DNA of 47,886 nucleotides from a virus. Position numbers and translations under genes: made by a program. The notes below the pieces were generated by a model. That model saw nothing but the letters and a program-made list of their open reading frames with translations. It searched no databases and was not told the DNA's origin. Below are positions 17,585-25,711 of the stretch, one piece after another (position 1 is the stretch's first letter; each line of letters starts with the position of its first letter). The stretch spans positions 1 to 47,886 of IMG/VR virus record IMGVR_UViG_3300035390_000028. One strand, written 5' to 3'.

Positions 17585-17606
17585 GTCTAAAAAATTTTCC
17601 TTAAAT

Positions 17607-17625
17607 ACACTTGTTACTTAGAAAA
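17607..17625 (+). promoter_or_regulatory. Phage promoter-like motif upstream of head protease
   Basis: ACACTTGTTACTTAGAAAA, exact 19-base copy, ending 11 bases before the protease ATG and 22 bases after a terminator. Confidence 0.6.
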
Positions 17626-17636
17626 AAGGAAAAAGA

Positions 17637-18299
17637 ATGAAAGAATTATTAATAGAAAATATAAGTTTAAAAACCATAAATACTAAACGTTCAGAACTTA
17701 CTGAAGAAGTAAATACTGTTTCTGACAGTATGATTTTTTACTCTGTTCCAGTTTGGAGATTGGATGAAGTAAATCTTAATGGAAGAACTTATACAACAAC
17801 TCTTGCAGAAAGATTAATTGCTGAGAATGCAATTACTTATTCATACTGCGACCATCCAGACGAAGAATATGCTCAAGATTTTAATAGTGTAAAAGCTGTT
17901 TCAAAGAATCCTCAAATTGTTGAAGGAAATCTTTGTGTAGACGTTCACTTAGTAGATAGAGAATTTGGTGAAAAACTAAAAGCTATTGTAAAAGCTGGAA
18001 GTGAAGTTGGAGTTAGTTCAGTTGGATATGGCTCTATGAATGAAGCAAACGTAATTGAAGCTGATTCATTTGAGTTAGTGAGATATTTGGATTTCGTTTT
18101 GAATCCTTCTTATTCAGTATTCATTACTGATGAAAACAATGAAGTAAAAGAAAACGAAGAAATAGTAGATAACACTGATAGTGATTTAGAAGAGAAACTT
18201 GATGAAAAAACGTTGGACTCAAGCGAAGAAACAACGGTTTCTATTTCAGAAGATGAACTGGAAGTTATTAATAAGAGGTTTAACAAATGGAAAAATTAA
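17637..18299 (+). CDS. Prohead (head maturation) protease
   Basis: A 220-residue likely serine protease that cleaves the capsid scaffold. The core resembles the gp21-like S80 group: VPVWRLDEVNLNGRTY, YCDHPDEEY with the probable catalytic His73, and GSEVGVSSVGYG with Ser127/Ser128. In relatives the residue after SS is often Arg or Lys; here it is Val. The tail after residue 165 is acidic and may act as scaffold. The last codons overlap the capsid gene by 13 bases. Confidence 0.75.
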   Translation: MKELLIENISLKTINTKRSELTEEVNTVSDSMIFYSVPVWRLDEVNLNGRTYTTTLAERLIAENAITYSYCDHPDEEYAQDFNSVKAVSKNPQIVEGNLCVDVHLVDREFGEKLKAIVKAGSEVGVSSVGYGSMNEANVIEADSFELVRYLDFVLNPSYSVFITDENNEVKENEEIVDNTDSDLEEKLDEKTLDSSEETTVSISEDELEVINKRFNKWKN

Positions 18300-19354
18300 T
18301 TGAAGAAAAGAAAGAATTAATTATTCAGTTAGAGACAAAACTCACAGAACTTAATGAAAGTAAAACTCCAGAATTGAAAGCAGAATATGAAGCTTTAGAA
18401 ACAAAAGTTGAAAGCATTGATTTCAAAATAGCTGAAATGGAAAAGGTAGCTGAAGTAGAACTTCCAGCTAAAATTAAAGACTTAAAGGAAAATATTACAA
18501 TGGACAAAACAATAAAAGAATTAATCAAAGAAGCAATCGATACAAGCTCAAATGTATCAATCCTATTACCATCTACAGTAGATGCTAGAATAGTACAAAA
18601 GAGAGATGAAGGTTCTTTCATGAGAAAGTATGCAAGTGTTTCTAATGCTGATGGTAACTCAATTATTCCAGTTGAAGGTTCACCAGTTGAAGCAGCTTTC
18701 GGTTCTGAAATTGCTTCTATTACAGAAAGTACTGCAACTTTTGAAACAGTAGAAATGAAAGCTAACAAAGTAGCAACTCTTGTTAAAGTTTCAGAAGATG
18801 CTTTGAACAACGCTGGTTTCGATTTAGAAGGCGAACTTGTTGGACAAATGGGTAGAGCTATTGCTAATGTTGAAAATGTAAAATACATCAATGGTACTGG
18901 TGTTGGCGAACCAAAAGGTATTACAAAATCTATTGTAGCTGGAAATACAGTAACAGCAGATGCAGCAGTATTAACTTGGGCAGATATTGAAACAGCTTAC
19001 TTTGGTTTGAAAGAACAATACAGAGAAAACGCAACTTGGTTAATGAACTCTAAAACTCTTAAAGCAGTTAAAGCTCTTTTAACTGATGATGGTTATCAAA
19101 ATGTTGCTCTTACTGAAGTTCTTGGTAAACATGTACAGATTGCAGAATCTATGCCAGACGTAGCAACAGAAGCAACTCCTATTATCTTTGCAGACTTAGC
19201 TTATTACAAGATTATGGACAGAACAAGTTTTGAGATTAAACCTCTTAATGAATTGTATGCAACTACTTCACAAAAAGGTTTCTTGGGTTCAGCTAGAGAA
19301 GATGCTCACTTTGTTTTATCAGAAGCAATGGTAGCTCTTAAAATGGCAGCTTAG
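18287..19354 (+). CDS. Major capsid protein, HK97 fold
   Basis: A 355-residue protein. The first ~75 residues are a coiled-coil, Glu/Lys-rich segment typical of the delta domain removed by the protease. Mature-type sequence follows: MRKYASVSNADGNSIIPVEG, VSEDALNNAGFDLEGEL, KYINGTGVGEPKGI. This order is standard for HK97-like capsids. It overlaps the protease gene by 13 bases, coupling the two. Confidence 0.9.
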   Translation: MEKLIEEKKELIIQLETKLTELNESKTPELKAEYEALETKVESIDFKIAEMEKVAEVELPAKIKDLKENITMDKTIKELIKEAIDTSSNVSILLPSTVDARIVQKRDEGSFMRKYASVSNADGNSIIPVEGSPVEAAFGSEIASITESTATFETVEMKANKVATLVKVSEDALNNAGFDLEGELVGQMGRAIANVENVKYINGTGVGEPKGITKSIVAGNTVTADAAVLTWADIETAYFGLKEQYRENATWLMNSKTLKAVKALLTDDGYQNVALTEVLGKHVQIAESMPDVATEATPIIFADLAYYKIMDRTSFEIKPLNELYATTSQKGFLGSAREDAHFVLSEAMVALKMAA

Positions 19355-19366
19355 ATTCTAAAATAG

Positions 19367-19390
19367 CTCAGTAGTTAATTCTACTGAGTT
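19367..19390 (+). terminator. Weak terminator or attenuator after capsid gene
   Basis: CTCAGTAG TTAATT CTACTGAG forms a perfect 8-bp stem but is followed by only TTTC. No new promoter motif lies before the next gene, so it is probably partial termination that keeps capsid mRNA more abundant than connector mRNA. Confidence 0.5.
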
Positions 19391-19431
19391 TCACCTCTTC
19401 CACTTCTAATAAAAACGAAAAGAAAAACAAC

Positions 19432-19962
19432 ATGATAACAATAGCAGATTTAAATAACATGGGATTTAGTATTCCAGAGAATAACATTGAAAGTCAAAAC
19501 CAAGCTACAACTTTGATAGCAATGGCTGAAGATTTTATAGAAACTTATACTGGTCTTAACTTCTCCCTAGAAGAATTTGATGAGTATTATGATGCAAATT
19601 ACAATGACAGATTAGTCTTAACTCACAAGCCAGTAAGCGAAGTTACATCAATAATTGTAAACGAAGAAAGTCCTCTATATAGAGTAGATCTAAAAACAGG
19701 AATAGTAAAACTCACTGAAGAAGGAATTAACTTTGACAAGGAAGTTCATATTATTTATACAGCTGGTTATGAAGAAGCACCAGAGATAATTAAGTATGCA
19801 GCTTGTGAATTAGTACAATTTTTCAGAAAAAGATTAGTAAATGAATTAGTTGGTGAAACTTCTAAATCATTTGAAGGTGGAAATACTTCATTGGAGAAAC
19901 ATATTCCAGCTAATATTTTATTTATTCTTAATAGATTTAGAAATTCGCATGGAGTAGTTTAA
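19432..19962 (+). CDS. Head-tail connector, gp6-like
   Basis: A 176-residue protein. TTLIAMAEDFIETYTGL at residues 27-43 and the later IIYTAGYEEAPEIIKYAACELVQFF match the helical adaptor family (HK97 gp6 / SPP1 gp15 type) that docks under the portal. The stop overlaps the next ATG by one base. Confidence 0.75.
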   Translation: MITIADLNNMGFSIPENNIESQNQATTLIAMAEDFIETYTGLNFSLEEFDEYYDANYNDRLVLTHKPVSEVTSIIVNEESPLYRVDLKTGIVKLTEEGINFDKEVHIIYTAGYEEAPEIIKYAACELVQFFRKRLVNELVGETSKSFEGGNTSLEKHIPANILFILNRFRNSHGVV

Positions 19963-20354
19963 TGAAATTTGTAATAGATGGTTCTGCTTTTGAAGACTAT
20001 AAGAAATTGAATAATGATTTTGGTAAAATCTTTGATTACGGTTTGTACAAAGCTTCTGAAGATTACGCTGAGTATATTAAAAAGAAATATTTATCTGGAC
20101 AGAAGATGAATATCCAAACTGGTGAATTATATAAGAGTGTTAAATTTTTAAAAGACAAACAAGAAACACATTCATTTGTAGTTATGGCTGGTGTTGGAGT
20201 TAAAGGACATTTGAATTACTTGAAGAGATATATAGGAACAAAACATGAATTTATGAGTCCCTCTTTTACTGATTGGAAAAGTCAGAAGAGAGCATTCAAA
20301 ATTATAGAAGCAAACTTTAACAAGGTTTCAAAGAACAAAGGATTAACAAAATGA
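19962..20354 (+). CDS. Head-tail joining / neck protein, gp10-like
   Basis: A 130-residue protein in the usual slot between the adaptor and the tail completion protein. The pattern FEDYKKLNNDFGKIFDYGLYKASEDYAEYIKKKY, TGELYKSVKF, then RYIGTKHEFMSPSF matches the gp10-like family. Its last four bases (ATGA) overlap the next gene's start. Confidence 0.65.
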   Translation: MKFVIDGSAFEDYKKLNNDFGKIFDYGLYKASEDYAEYIKKKYLSGQKMNIQTGELYKSVKFLKDKQETHSFVVMAGVGVKGHLNYLKRYIGTKHEFMSPSFTDWKSQKRAFKIIEANFNKVSKNKGLTK

Positions 20355-20800
20355 TTATAAGTCAAACAAATAAACTAATAGAAGATCTTACAGATTGGAT
20401 AAAAGAAAGCTTACCTCTATTAGCTGATGATTTACTGGAAGAAAGTCCAGACAATATTCTTTTAGAATATAAAAATTATGAAACTGGATTTGTAGATATA
20501 TTCAAACTTAAAACTTTTCCATCACTTGTTATTGGAATAGGAGAAAGAAAACCAGAAGAAATGTTTTCAAACATTTACAGTTTTGATTTAGTATCAGCCA
20601 ACAAAAGTTCTAGCAAAGAGCAAATGGTTAAAGACGGATACTTACTATCAGATACTTTGGTTTATCTTTTAAAAACAAATTCTAGACTTGGTGGTATTGC
20701 TTTAAATTCAGAAATTCAAACAGTTGAATACTTTCAAACAGATACAATGTTTGTTAGTGCAATTTCGTTATTAGTAGAAGTGGAAGAAGGAGAAATTTAG
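20351..20800 (+). CDS. Tail completion / terminator protein
   Basis: A 149-residue protein. Its position after the joining protein and its pattern (an N-terminal helix TNKLIEDLTDWI, then FPSLVIGIGERK and ETIQTVEYFQTD-like strands) fit tail terminator proteins that cap the tube. Family assignment rests mainly on gene order. Confidence 0.55.
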   Translation: MIISQTNKLIEDLTDWIKESLPLLADDLLEESPDNILLEYKNYETGFVDIFKLKTFPSLVIGIGERKPEEMFSNIYSFDLVSANKSSSKEQMVKDGYLLSDTLVYLLKTNSRLGGIALNSEIQTVEYFQTDTMFVSAISLLVEVEEGEI

Positions 20801-20962
20801 ATGAAAGTAAAATGCAGTAATTGTGGCTATAAGGCTACAGCGAAGAATTGTATTATTTGTCCAACTTGTGGAAGTATTTGCAAACCTTATGTAGAACGTA
20901 AGGTTAAGAAAGAAAACATTGAAGTAATAGAACAAGTAGAATTACAAAAATTAATTGATTAA
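20801..20962 (+). CDS. 53-residue zinc-ribbon protein
   Basis: The ATG follows the previous stop directly and AAGGAGAAA lies about 6 bases upstream. Residues 5-28 hold CSNCG and CPTCG, a compact four-cysteine zinc ribbon, followed by a charged helix. Similar tiny proteins occur in some tail cassettes; the role is unknown. Confidence 0.6.
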   Translation: MKVKCSNCGYKATAKNCIICPTCGSICKPYVERKVKKENIEVIEQVELQKLID

Positions 20963-20979
20963 AATATAGGAGAAATATT

Positions 20980-21384
20980 ATGTCAGCAGTAATGGGAAAA
21001 GACGGATTTATAAAAATAGGTGCAGACAAAATTGCATATATCGATAACTACAGTATTAGTTTAACTAATAACATTGTAGAGCTACCAGAACTTGGAAAAA
21101 AGTTTATTAACAGAGAGTATACAACTTCAGATGCAAGTGGTTCATTCTCAGGTACATTGGACTTGTTAGACCCAGCACAAATGGGAATTTACTCAATGTT
21201 CTTAGTAGATGGTACATTAGCCAAAATGGATTTACACTTAGGTTTAGATTCAACTAGTGAACTTAATGGTTCAACAGTAGCATCAAGTGTAGACTTGGGT
21301 GTTAACTATAATGACAAAGTAACTTTTAGTTGTTCCTTCAGTGCAGATGGTGGATTTACTAAACAAGCTCCAGTAGTAGCTTAA
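20980..21384 (+). CDS. Major tail tube protein
   Basis: A 134-residue protein, mostly beta-strand, with the phage tail-tube pattern of conserved GKDGFIKIGADKIAYIDNY and the late GVNYNDKVTFSCSFSADGGF. It lies directly before the tail chaperone and tape measure, the universal order in siphoviruses. AGGAGAAATATT precedes the ATG. Confidence 0.8.
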   Translation: MSAVMGKDGFIKIGADKIAYIDNYSISLTNNIVELPELGKKFINREYTTSDASGSFSGTLDLLDPAQMGIYSMFLVDGTLAKMDLHLGLDSTSELNGSTVASSVDLGVNYNDKVTFSCSFSADGGFTKQAPVVA

Positions 21385-21443
21385 CAAACATAGCTGGGAG
21401 AAATCCCAGTTTCACATTATATATAAAACAAAAGGAAAATAAA

Positions 21444-22066
21444 ATGAAATTAGAATTAAAAATGAACGGAACATATATTCCAGCTTGGAATGGCAACAGA
21501 GAGTTAGAAGAAAAAGAACAAATTTCTGTTGAGTTTAGATATTTAACATTAGTTGATAGAGAAGATTTAATAGATAAATCAGCTACTATTATGAGTCTTT
21601 CAAAAAAGCTTTGGGATAAGAATGTAGTAAGTGTAAAAGGAATTGATTTAGAAGTTGATGGTAATGTAAAACAATTTACACCAGATATGATTTATGAACT
21701 TCCAGAACTTAACGAGTTATTCCAAGAGACAGCAAACTTTGTAATGACATCAAGCTGTTTAAAACATACAGAAAAAAAAAATTAATATTATGCTATAGTC
21801 TTCTCAAAGAAAATTACAAGACAACTGATGTTCCAATCTATAAATCTCAACAAGAAAGAGTAGTAATTTTAAAGTCTGGAAGTCAATTTAAAAAGATGAA
21901 CATTAAGGAAGCTCTACAAGATGAAGATGCAGTTTCAATGATTAATTTCTACTTGAGATATAAGAAGTTTGGTTTGCCTTATCCTTGTGGATTTGCTGAA
22001 CAAATGAACAAACATATTGAAGTAATTGAAATGCTTTCAAAACTAGATAATATATACGATAACTAA
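21444..22066 (+). CDS. Tail assembly chaperone, G and GT forms by -1 frameshift
   Basis: The short form (21444-21785, 113 residues) ends just after a run of ten A at 21772-21781. The reading frame at minus 1 continues without a stop from the A run to TAA at 22066 and lacks a start of its own near the beginning. A -1 slip on the A run would give a fusion of about 207 residues. This is the classic gpG/gpGT arrangement before the tape-measure gene: both products bind and fold the tape measure. AAAGGAAAATAAA precedes the ATG. The A run is in the correct slippery phase (A AAA AAA). Confidence 0.85.
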
Positions 22067-22072
22067 AGCACA

Positions 22073-22100
22073 AACTCTCAGAAATGGGAGTTATTTTTTT
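22073..22100 (+). terminator. Intrinsic terminator with GAAA tetraloop
   Basis: AACTCTCA GAAA TGGGAGTT forms an 8-bp stem with a GNRA-type loop followed by seven T. It is nearly identical to the terminator at 25640. Confidence 0.85.
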
Positions 22101-22110
22101 GCCCTTTTTA

Positions 22111-22129
22111 ACACTTGTTACTTAGAAAA
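22111..22129 (+). promoter_or_regulatory. Phage promoter-like motif upstream of tape measure
   Basis: ACACTTGTTACTTAGAAAA, exact copy, 11 bases after the terminator's T run and 14 bases before the tape-measure ATG. Confidence 0.6.
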
Positions 22130-22143
22130 TACAAGGAAATAAA

Positions 22144-25100
22144 ATGGCAAGTAATTTAAAAATAAAAGTACAAGCTGATACAGCTTCAGCTAAGACATCA
22201 ATATCAAATTTAGAATCACAACTTTCAAAGGTTAAGTCTGGCTCAGTTTTAGCTGGTTCTTCTGGTGTCTCTGGGTTTCTAGCAACAGGTGCTGCAATCA
22301 CAGCAGCTGTAGTAGTAGCAAAAAAATTAGCAGAAGGAATTGGAGAATGTATTTCAACTTCTAATGATTTAAATAAATCAATGGCTGCTGTTGCAACTCT
22401 TATACCTAAAAGCACTGACAGAGTTAATGAACTAAAAGATGGAGTATTAGACTTAGGAACTGAAACAGGTAAATCATTTGAAGACCTTTCTCAAGGTACA
22501 TATCAAGTTATTTCAGCCTTTGGAGATTCAGTTGATACAATGACTTATTTAACTATTGCAGCTAATGGTGCAACTGCTGGTATGTCAACTACAGAACAAA
22601 TGATTAACTTAACTTCAGCAGCTATGAAGGGATTTGGTGATATCTCAACTGAAGCAGCACAACATACTTCTGATTTAGCTTTCCAAACAGTTAAACTTGG
22701 ACAAACTACAATACCAGAACTATCTACAGCAATAATGAAAGTAACAGACAACTCAGCTTCTCTTGGAATAACTGAAGAAGAAATGTTTACAACTTTTGCA
22801 ACCTTAACAGGAGTTATTGGTGGAGCAGCTGAAGTAAGTACTAAGTTTGCAGCAACACAGAAAGCTCTACTATCTCCTACAGATTCATTAAACAAAATGT
22901 ATGAAACTATGGGAATTGAATCCAGTGAAGCTATGGTTGCTCAATATGGCTGGGCAGACTCAATGAAGTTGATTAATAACTATGCAACTAAAGCTGGAAT
23001 TCCTCTTTCAGATTTAGTTGGTTCAGCTGAAGCAATGAACTATGTAGCTTCTGTTGGTGGTAGACAATATGACACTTATAATAAGAAACAGAAAGAAATG
23101 GGTGAAGCTGCTGGTTCAACTAATGAAGCTCTAACTGAAGTTAAAACTGGTGTTAATAAACTTGGTTATGAGATTGACCAGAACAAAGCAAAGTGGGAAA
23201 AACTCAAAGTTAAAATTGGTGATGATTTCAATCCAGTTGCAGAACTTACAGTTGGTTGGCTTGGTGATATCCTTACTGGATTGAATGATGATGATTCAGC
23301 AATGGGAGATATGAAAACTTCTACTGATAAATTAATTACTTCATCTTCAAACTACAGCAAGATTCTAAAAGATTTAACTGGTGATATAAATGAACAAACA
23401 AAAGCTGCTCTTGAATTAACAAAGGCTCAAACAGAAATGAGTATGAAGAATAGTCTTAATGATTTTTCTGATTCTTATGGAGATAATCAAGATTTAAAAG
23501 TAACTTATGAAGCTGATGTTGAATCTTCACAAAAGAGTATGGATGCTGTATTTGCTAACTTAAAAAGAAGTGCAAACGGATACAAAGTTGATTACAGTCC
23601 AGATATTAGTTTTGGTGAATTACTTTCTAAGATGAATGAGATAAGTCCTAAACTTGCAGAAATAGCAAATGACGATTATTCCAGAGCAATGGGAAAGAAT
23701 GATGTAGCAACTGATAAATTAAGTTTATTACTAAAAGAAGAAGCTGTAACAATGGGAACTCTATCTACAGAAGTAGCAGATGGAACTCTTAACATTGATG
23801 CTCTTCAATTTTCTAACAAAGATTTATATGATACTTTCATTGCTAATGCTGATGCAATTGATAAACAAAGAGAAGCTCAAAAGAAATTAGACTTAGAAAC
23901 TCCAGAAGGACACTCTGATACAGGAGCATCTCCAGTAAATGGTGGAAGTCTTTCTACTCCAGCAGCAGATGATGATGATGAAGTTATAATTAAGAACAAT
24001 GATATAGCTATTGCTCAATACAAACTGATTAATGATTTATTAAATGCTAAGACTGAACTTGAAAAGAATGAGATAAATAGAAAAGCAGAGTTAGCTCAAT
24101 ATACTGAAGATGAAACTGGAGCAATAGAAGCTGTAAATACTTTGTATAATACAAAGGCTCAAATAATTAAAGACAATGTTGAAGTTGAAGAAGCTGAAGA
24201 AGTAATTTATTCAAATATCAAGTCCTTCCTAGAAGAAAATAATGAGTTGTTATCTGATGAATCTAAAAAGAAAGCTGAGATTGAAGCTATAGATGAAAAG
24301 ATATTAAACACTCAACATTTACTACTAGATTCCAAAGGTGATGAAAAAGAAAAACTAAAAGAAATAGTTGCTACATTGTATGAGGAGAAGTCTGCATTAG
24401 AAAAGGTTGTTACAACTGCTTCTGATACTAGTTGGGCTGATGATATAATGAGTGCTATAGACCCAAATGGTTCAGCAAAGGAATTTGAAGATGCATGGAC
24501 AGATACTTTTGGAAGTCTTTCAGACACATTTGGAGATTATGCTAAGGATATAATGAGTGGAATCAGTGCTATAGAAGATGCTCAATTAGATGCAGACCAA
24601 TCTATCTTAGATAACGAAACTAATACTTGGAATAAAAGAAAGTCAGAATTACAAGAAGGTGTTAATGATGAAGAAGAAGCTTCTGATGATGTAGTTGATG
24701 CTTGGAAAGACCAGTATTCAGCTGGTGCAATCTCTTATGATGAATACTTAGCAAATAAGACAGAAGCTAAACTTGAACACAATGCTTTGAAAGATGCAAT
24801 GGATGAAGAAGCTAAGGTAAAAGAAGCTGAACAACTTGCTGAACAAAATAGAATTGATAAGAAGAAGTTTGATTCAGACCAGAAAAATGCTATTGCACAG
24901 ATTTGGATGGATACAGCAGTTGCTGTAGTTAAAGGTTATTCTCAATTAGGATTCTGGGGTGGTAGTGCTTTTGCTCTTGCAATGGGAACTACAGCTGGAT
25001 TTCAAACATCAGCTGTTAATAAACAAGAATTTGTTCCAGCACTTGCTGAAGGTGGAATAGCAACTAAACCAACTATGGCTTTAATTGGTGAAGGTGGTGA

Positions 25101-25284
25101 ACCAGAAATGGTACTTCCTCTTTCAAAAGCAAAGAACTTTGGATTTGGTGGAGATAGTTCTTCTAGTGGAAACATAATAATTAATATGAACGGTTCAACT
25201 TATTCAACATCAGATGAAGTTTATGCTGCAATCTACAAAGGAATATCAAAAGCTCAAAATATTGGAAGAATAAAACAATGGTAA
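22144..25284 (+). CDS. Tail tape-measure protein
   Basis: A 1046-residue protein that sets tail length and is ejected with the DNA. Residues 1-60 are alpha-helical with a hydrophobic Ala-rich stretch (AAITAAVVVAKKL). A TP901-type core follows (SFEDLSQGTYQVISAFG, TTEQMINLTSAAMKGFG). The middle is a long helical, Glu/Lys-rich rod, and the C-terminus ends with hydrophobic segments and GGIATKPTMALIGEGGEPEM, a hallmark of tape-measure proteins. Length and gene order both fit. Confidence 0.92.
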   Translation: MASNLKIKVQADTASAKTSISNLESQLSKVKSGSVLAGSSGVSGFLATGAAITAAVVVAKKLAEGIGECISTSNDLNKSMAAVATLIPKSTDRVNELKDGVLDLGTETGKSFEDLSQGTYQVISAFGDSVDTMTYLTIAANGATAGMSTTEQMINLTSAAMKGFGDISTEAAQHTSDLAFQTVKLGQTTIPELSTAIMKVTDNSASLGITEEEMFTTFATLTGVIGGAAEVSTKFAATQKALLSPTDSLNKMYETMGIESSEAMVAQYGWADSMKLINNYATKAGIPLSDLVGSAEAMNYVASVGGRQYDTYNKKQKEMGEAAGSTNEALTEVKTGVNKLGYEIDQNKAKWEKLKVKIGDDFNPVAELTVGWLGDILTGLNDDDSAMGDMKTSTDKLITSSSNYSKILKDLTGDINEQTKAALELTKAQTEMSMKNSLNDFSDSYGDNQDLKVTYEADVESSQKSMDAVFANLKRSANGYKVDYSPDISFGELLSKMNEISPKLAEIANDDYSRAMGKNDVATDKLSLLLKEEAVTMGTLSTEVADGTLNIDALQFSNKDLYDTFIANADAIDKQREAQKKLDLETPEGHSDTGASPVNGGSLSTPAADDDDEVIIKNNDIAIAQYKLINDLLNAKTELEKNEINRKAELAQYTEDETGAIEAVNTLYNTKAQIIKDNVEVEEAEEVIYSNIKSFLEENNELLSDESKKKAEIEAIDEKILNTQHLLLDSKGDEKEKLKEIVATLYEEKSALEKVVTTASDTSWADDIMSAIDPNGSAKEFEDAWTDTFGSLSDTFGDYAKDIMSGISAIEDAQLDADQSILDNETNTWNKRKSELQEGVNDEEEASDDVVDAWKDQYSAGAISYDEYLANKTEAKLEHNALKDAMDEEAKVKEAEQLAEQNRIDKKKFDSDQKNAIAQIWMDTAVAVVKGYSQLGFWGGSAFALAMGTTAGFQTSAVNKQEFVPALAEGGIATKPTMALIGEGGEPEMVLPLSKAKNFGFGGDSSSSGNIIINMNGSTYSTSDEVYAAIYKGISKAQNIGRIKQW

Positions 25285-25394
25285 TTTAAATAAATGTTTT
25301 TTATTATATACTGGAAACTAACTAATTTTAGTAGATTCTCACTCACAACAATGGTAAAATAAGTAAATATTTATTAAAGAAGAGAGGTTTCATT

Positions 25395-25613
25395 ATGGAA
25401 GTTTTTGTAGTAATTATAGCCTGTATTATTTGTGGTTTTATAACTAAATCTATTAATCAATCAAAAGGTTATGATGGTGGTTTTGCTTGGGGTTTTTGGC
25501 TAACTATTATAGGTATAGTTATTGTAGCTGTTAGACCTTTTAACAATAATAGTAAAAATAGTGGTAGTAATAATAATAGTAATATTTGTAATAGCCATAA
25601 TATTAGAAACTAA
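25395..25613 (+). CDS. Small membrane moron protein between tape measure and tail tip
   Basis: A 72-residue protein with two hydrophobic segments (VFVVIIACIICGFIT and FWLTIIGIVIVAV) joined by KGYDGGFAWG, then an Asn/Ser-rich tail. The AWGF...IGI..VAVRP pattern recalls small uncharacterised membrane proteins found in many bacteria. It is inserted between the tape measure and the tail-tip gene, with a terminator right after it, so it is probably a moron. GAAGAGAGG lies about 8 bases before the ATG. Confidence 0.6.
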   Translation: MEVFVVIIACIICGFITKSINQSKGYDGGFAWGFWLTIIGIVIVAVRPFNNNSKNSGSNNNSNICNSHNIRN

Positions 25614-25639
25614 TTGATTATTTTATTAAATAATCTTAA

Positions 25640-25667
25640 AGCTCTCAGAAATGGGAGCTATTTTTTT
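25640..25667 (+). terminator. Intrinsic terminator with GAAA tetraloop
   Basis: AGCTCTCA GAAA TGGGAGCT then ATTTTTTT, the sister of the terminator at 22073. The adjacent promoter-like motif is also duplicated, making a repeated terminator-motif cassette of about 57 bases. Confidence 0.85.
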
Positions 25668-25677
25668 GTTCTTTTTA

Positions 25678-25696
25678 ACACTTGTTACTTAGAAAA
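25678..25696 (+). promoter_or_regulatory. Phage promoter-like motif upstream of tail-tip gene
   Basis: ACACTTGTTACTTAGAAAA, exact copy, 15 bases before the tail-tip ATG and directly after the terminator. Confidence 0.6.
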
Positions 25697-25711
25697 AAGG
25701 AAAAAGAATAA

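Noticed and set aside
22122-22895. Minus-strand frames inside the tape-measure gene
   Set aside because: Shadows of the plus-strand coding sequence, without ribosome sites.
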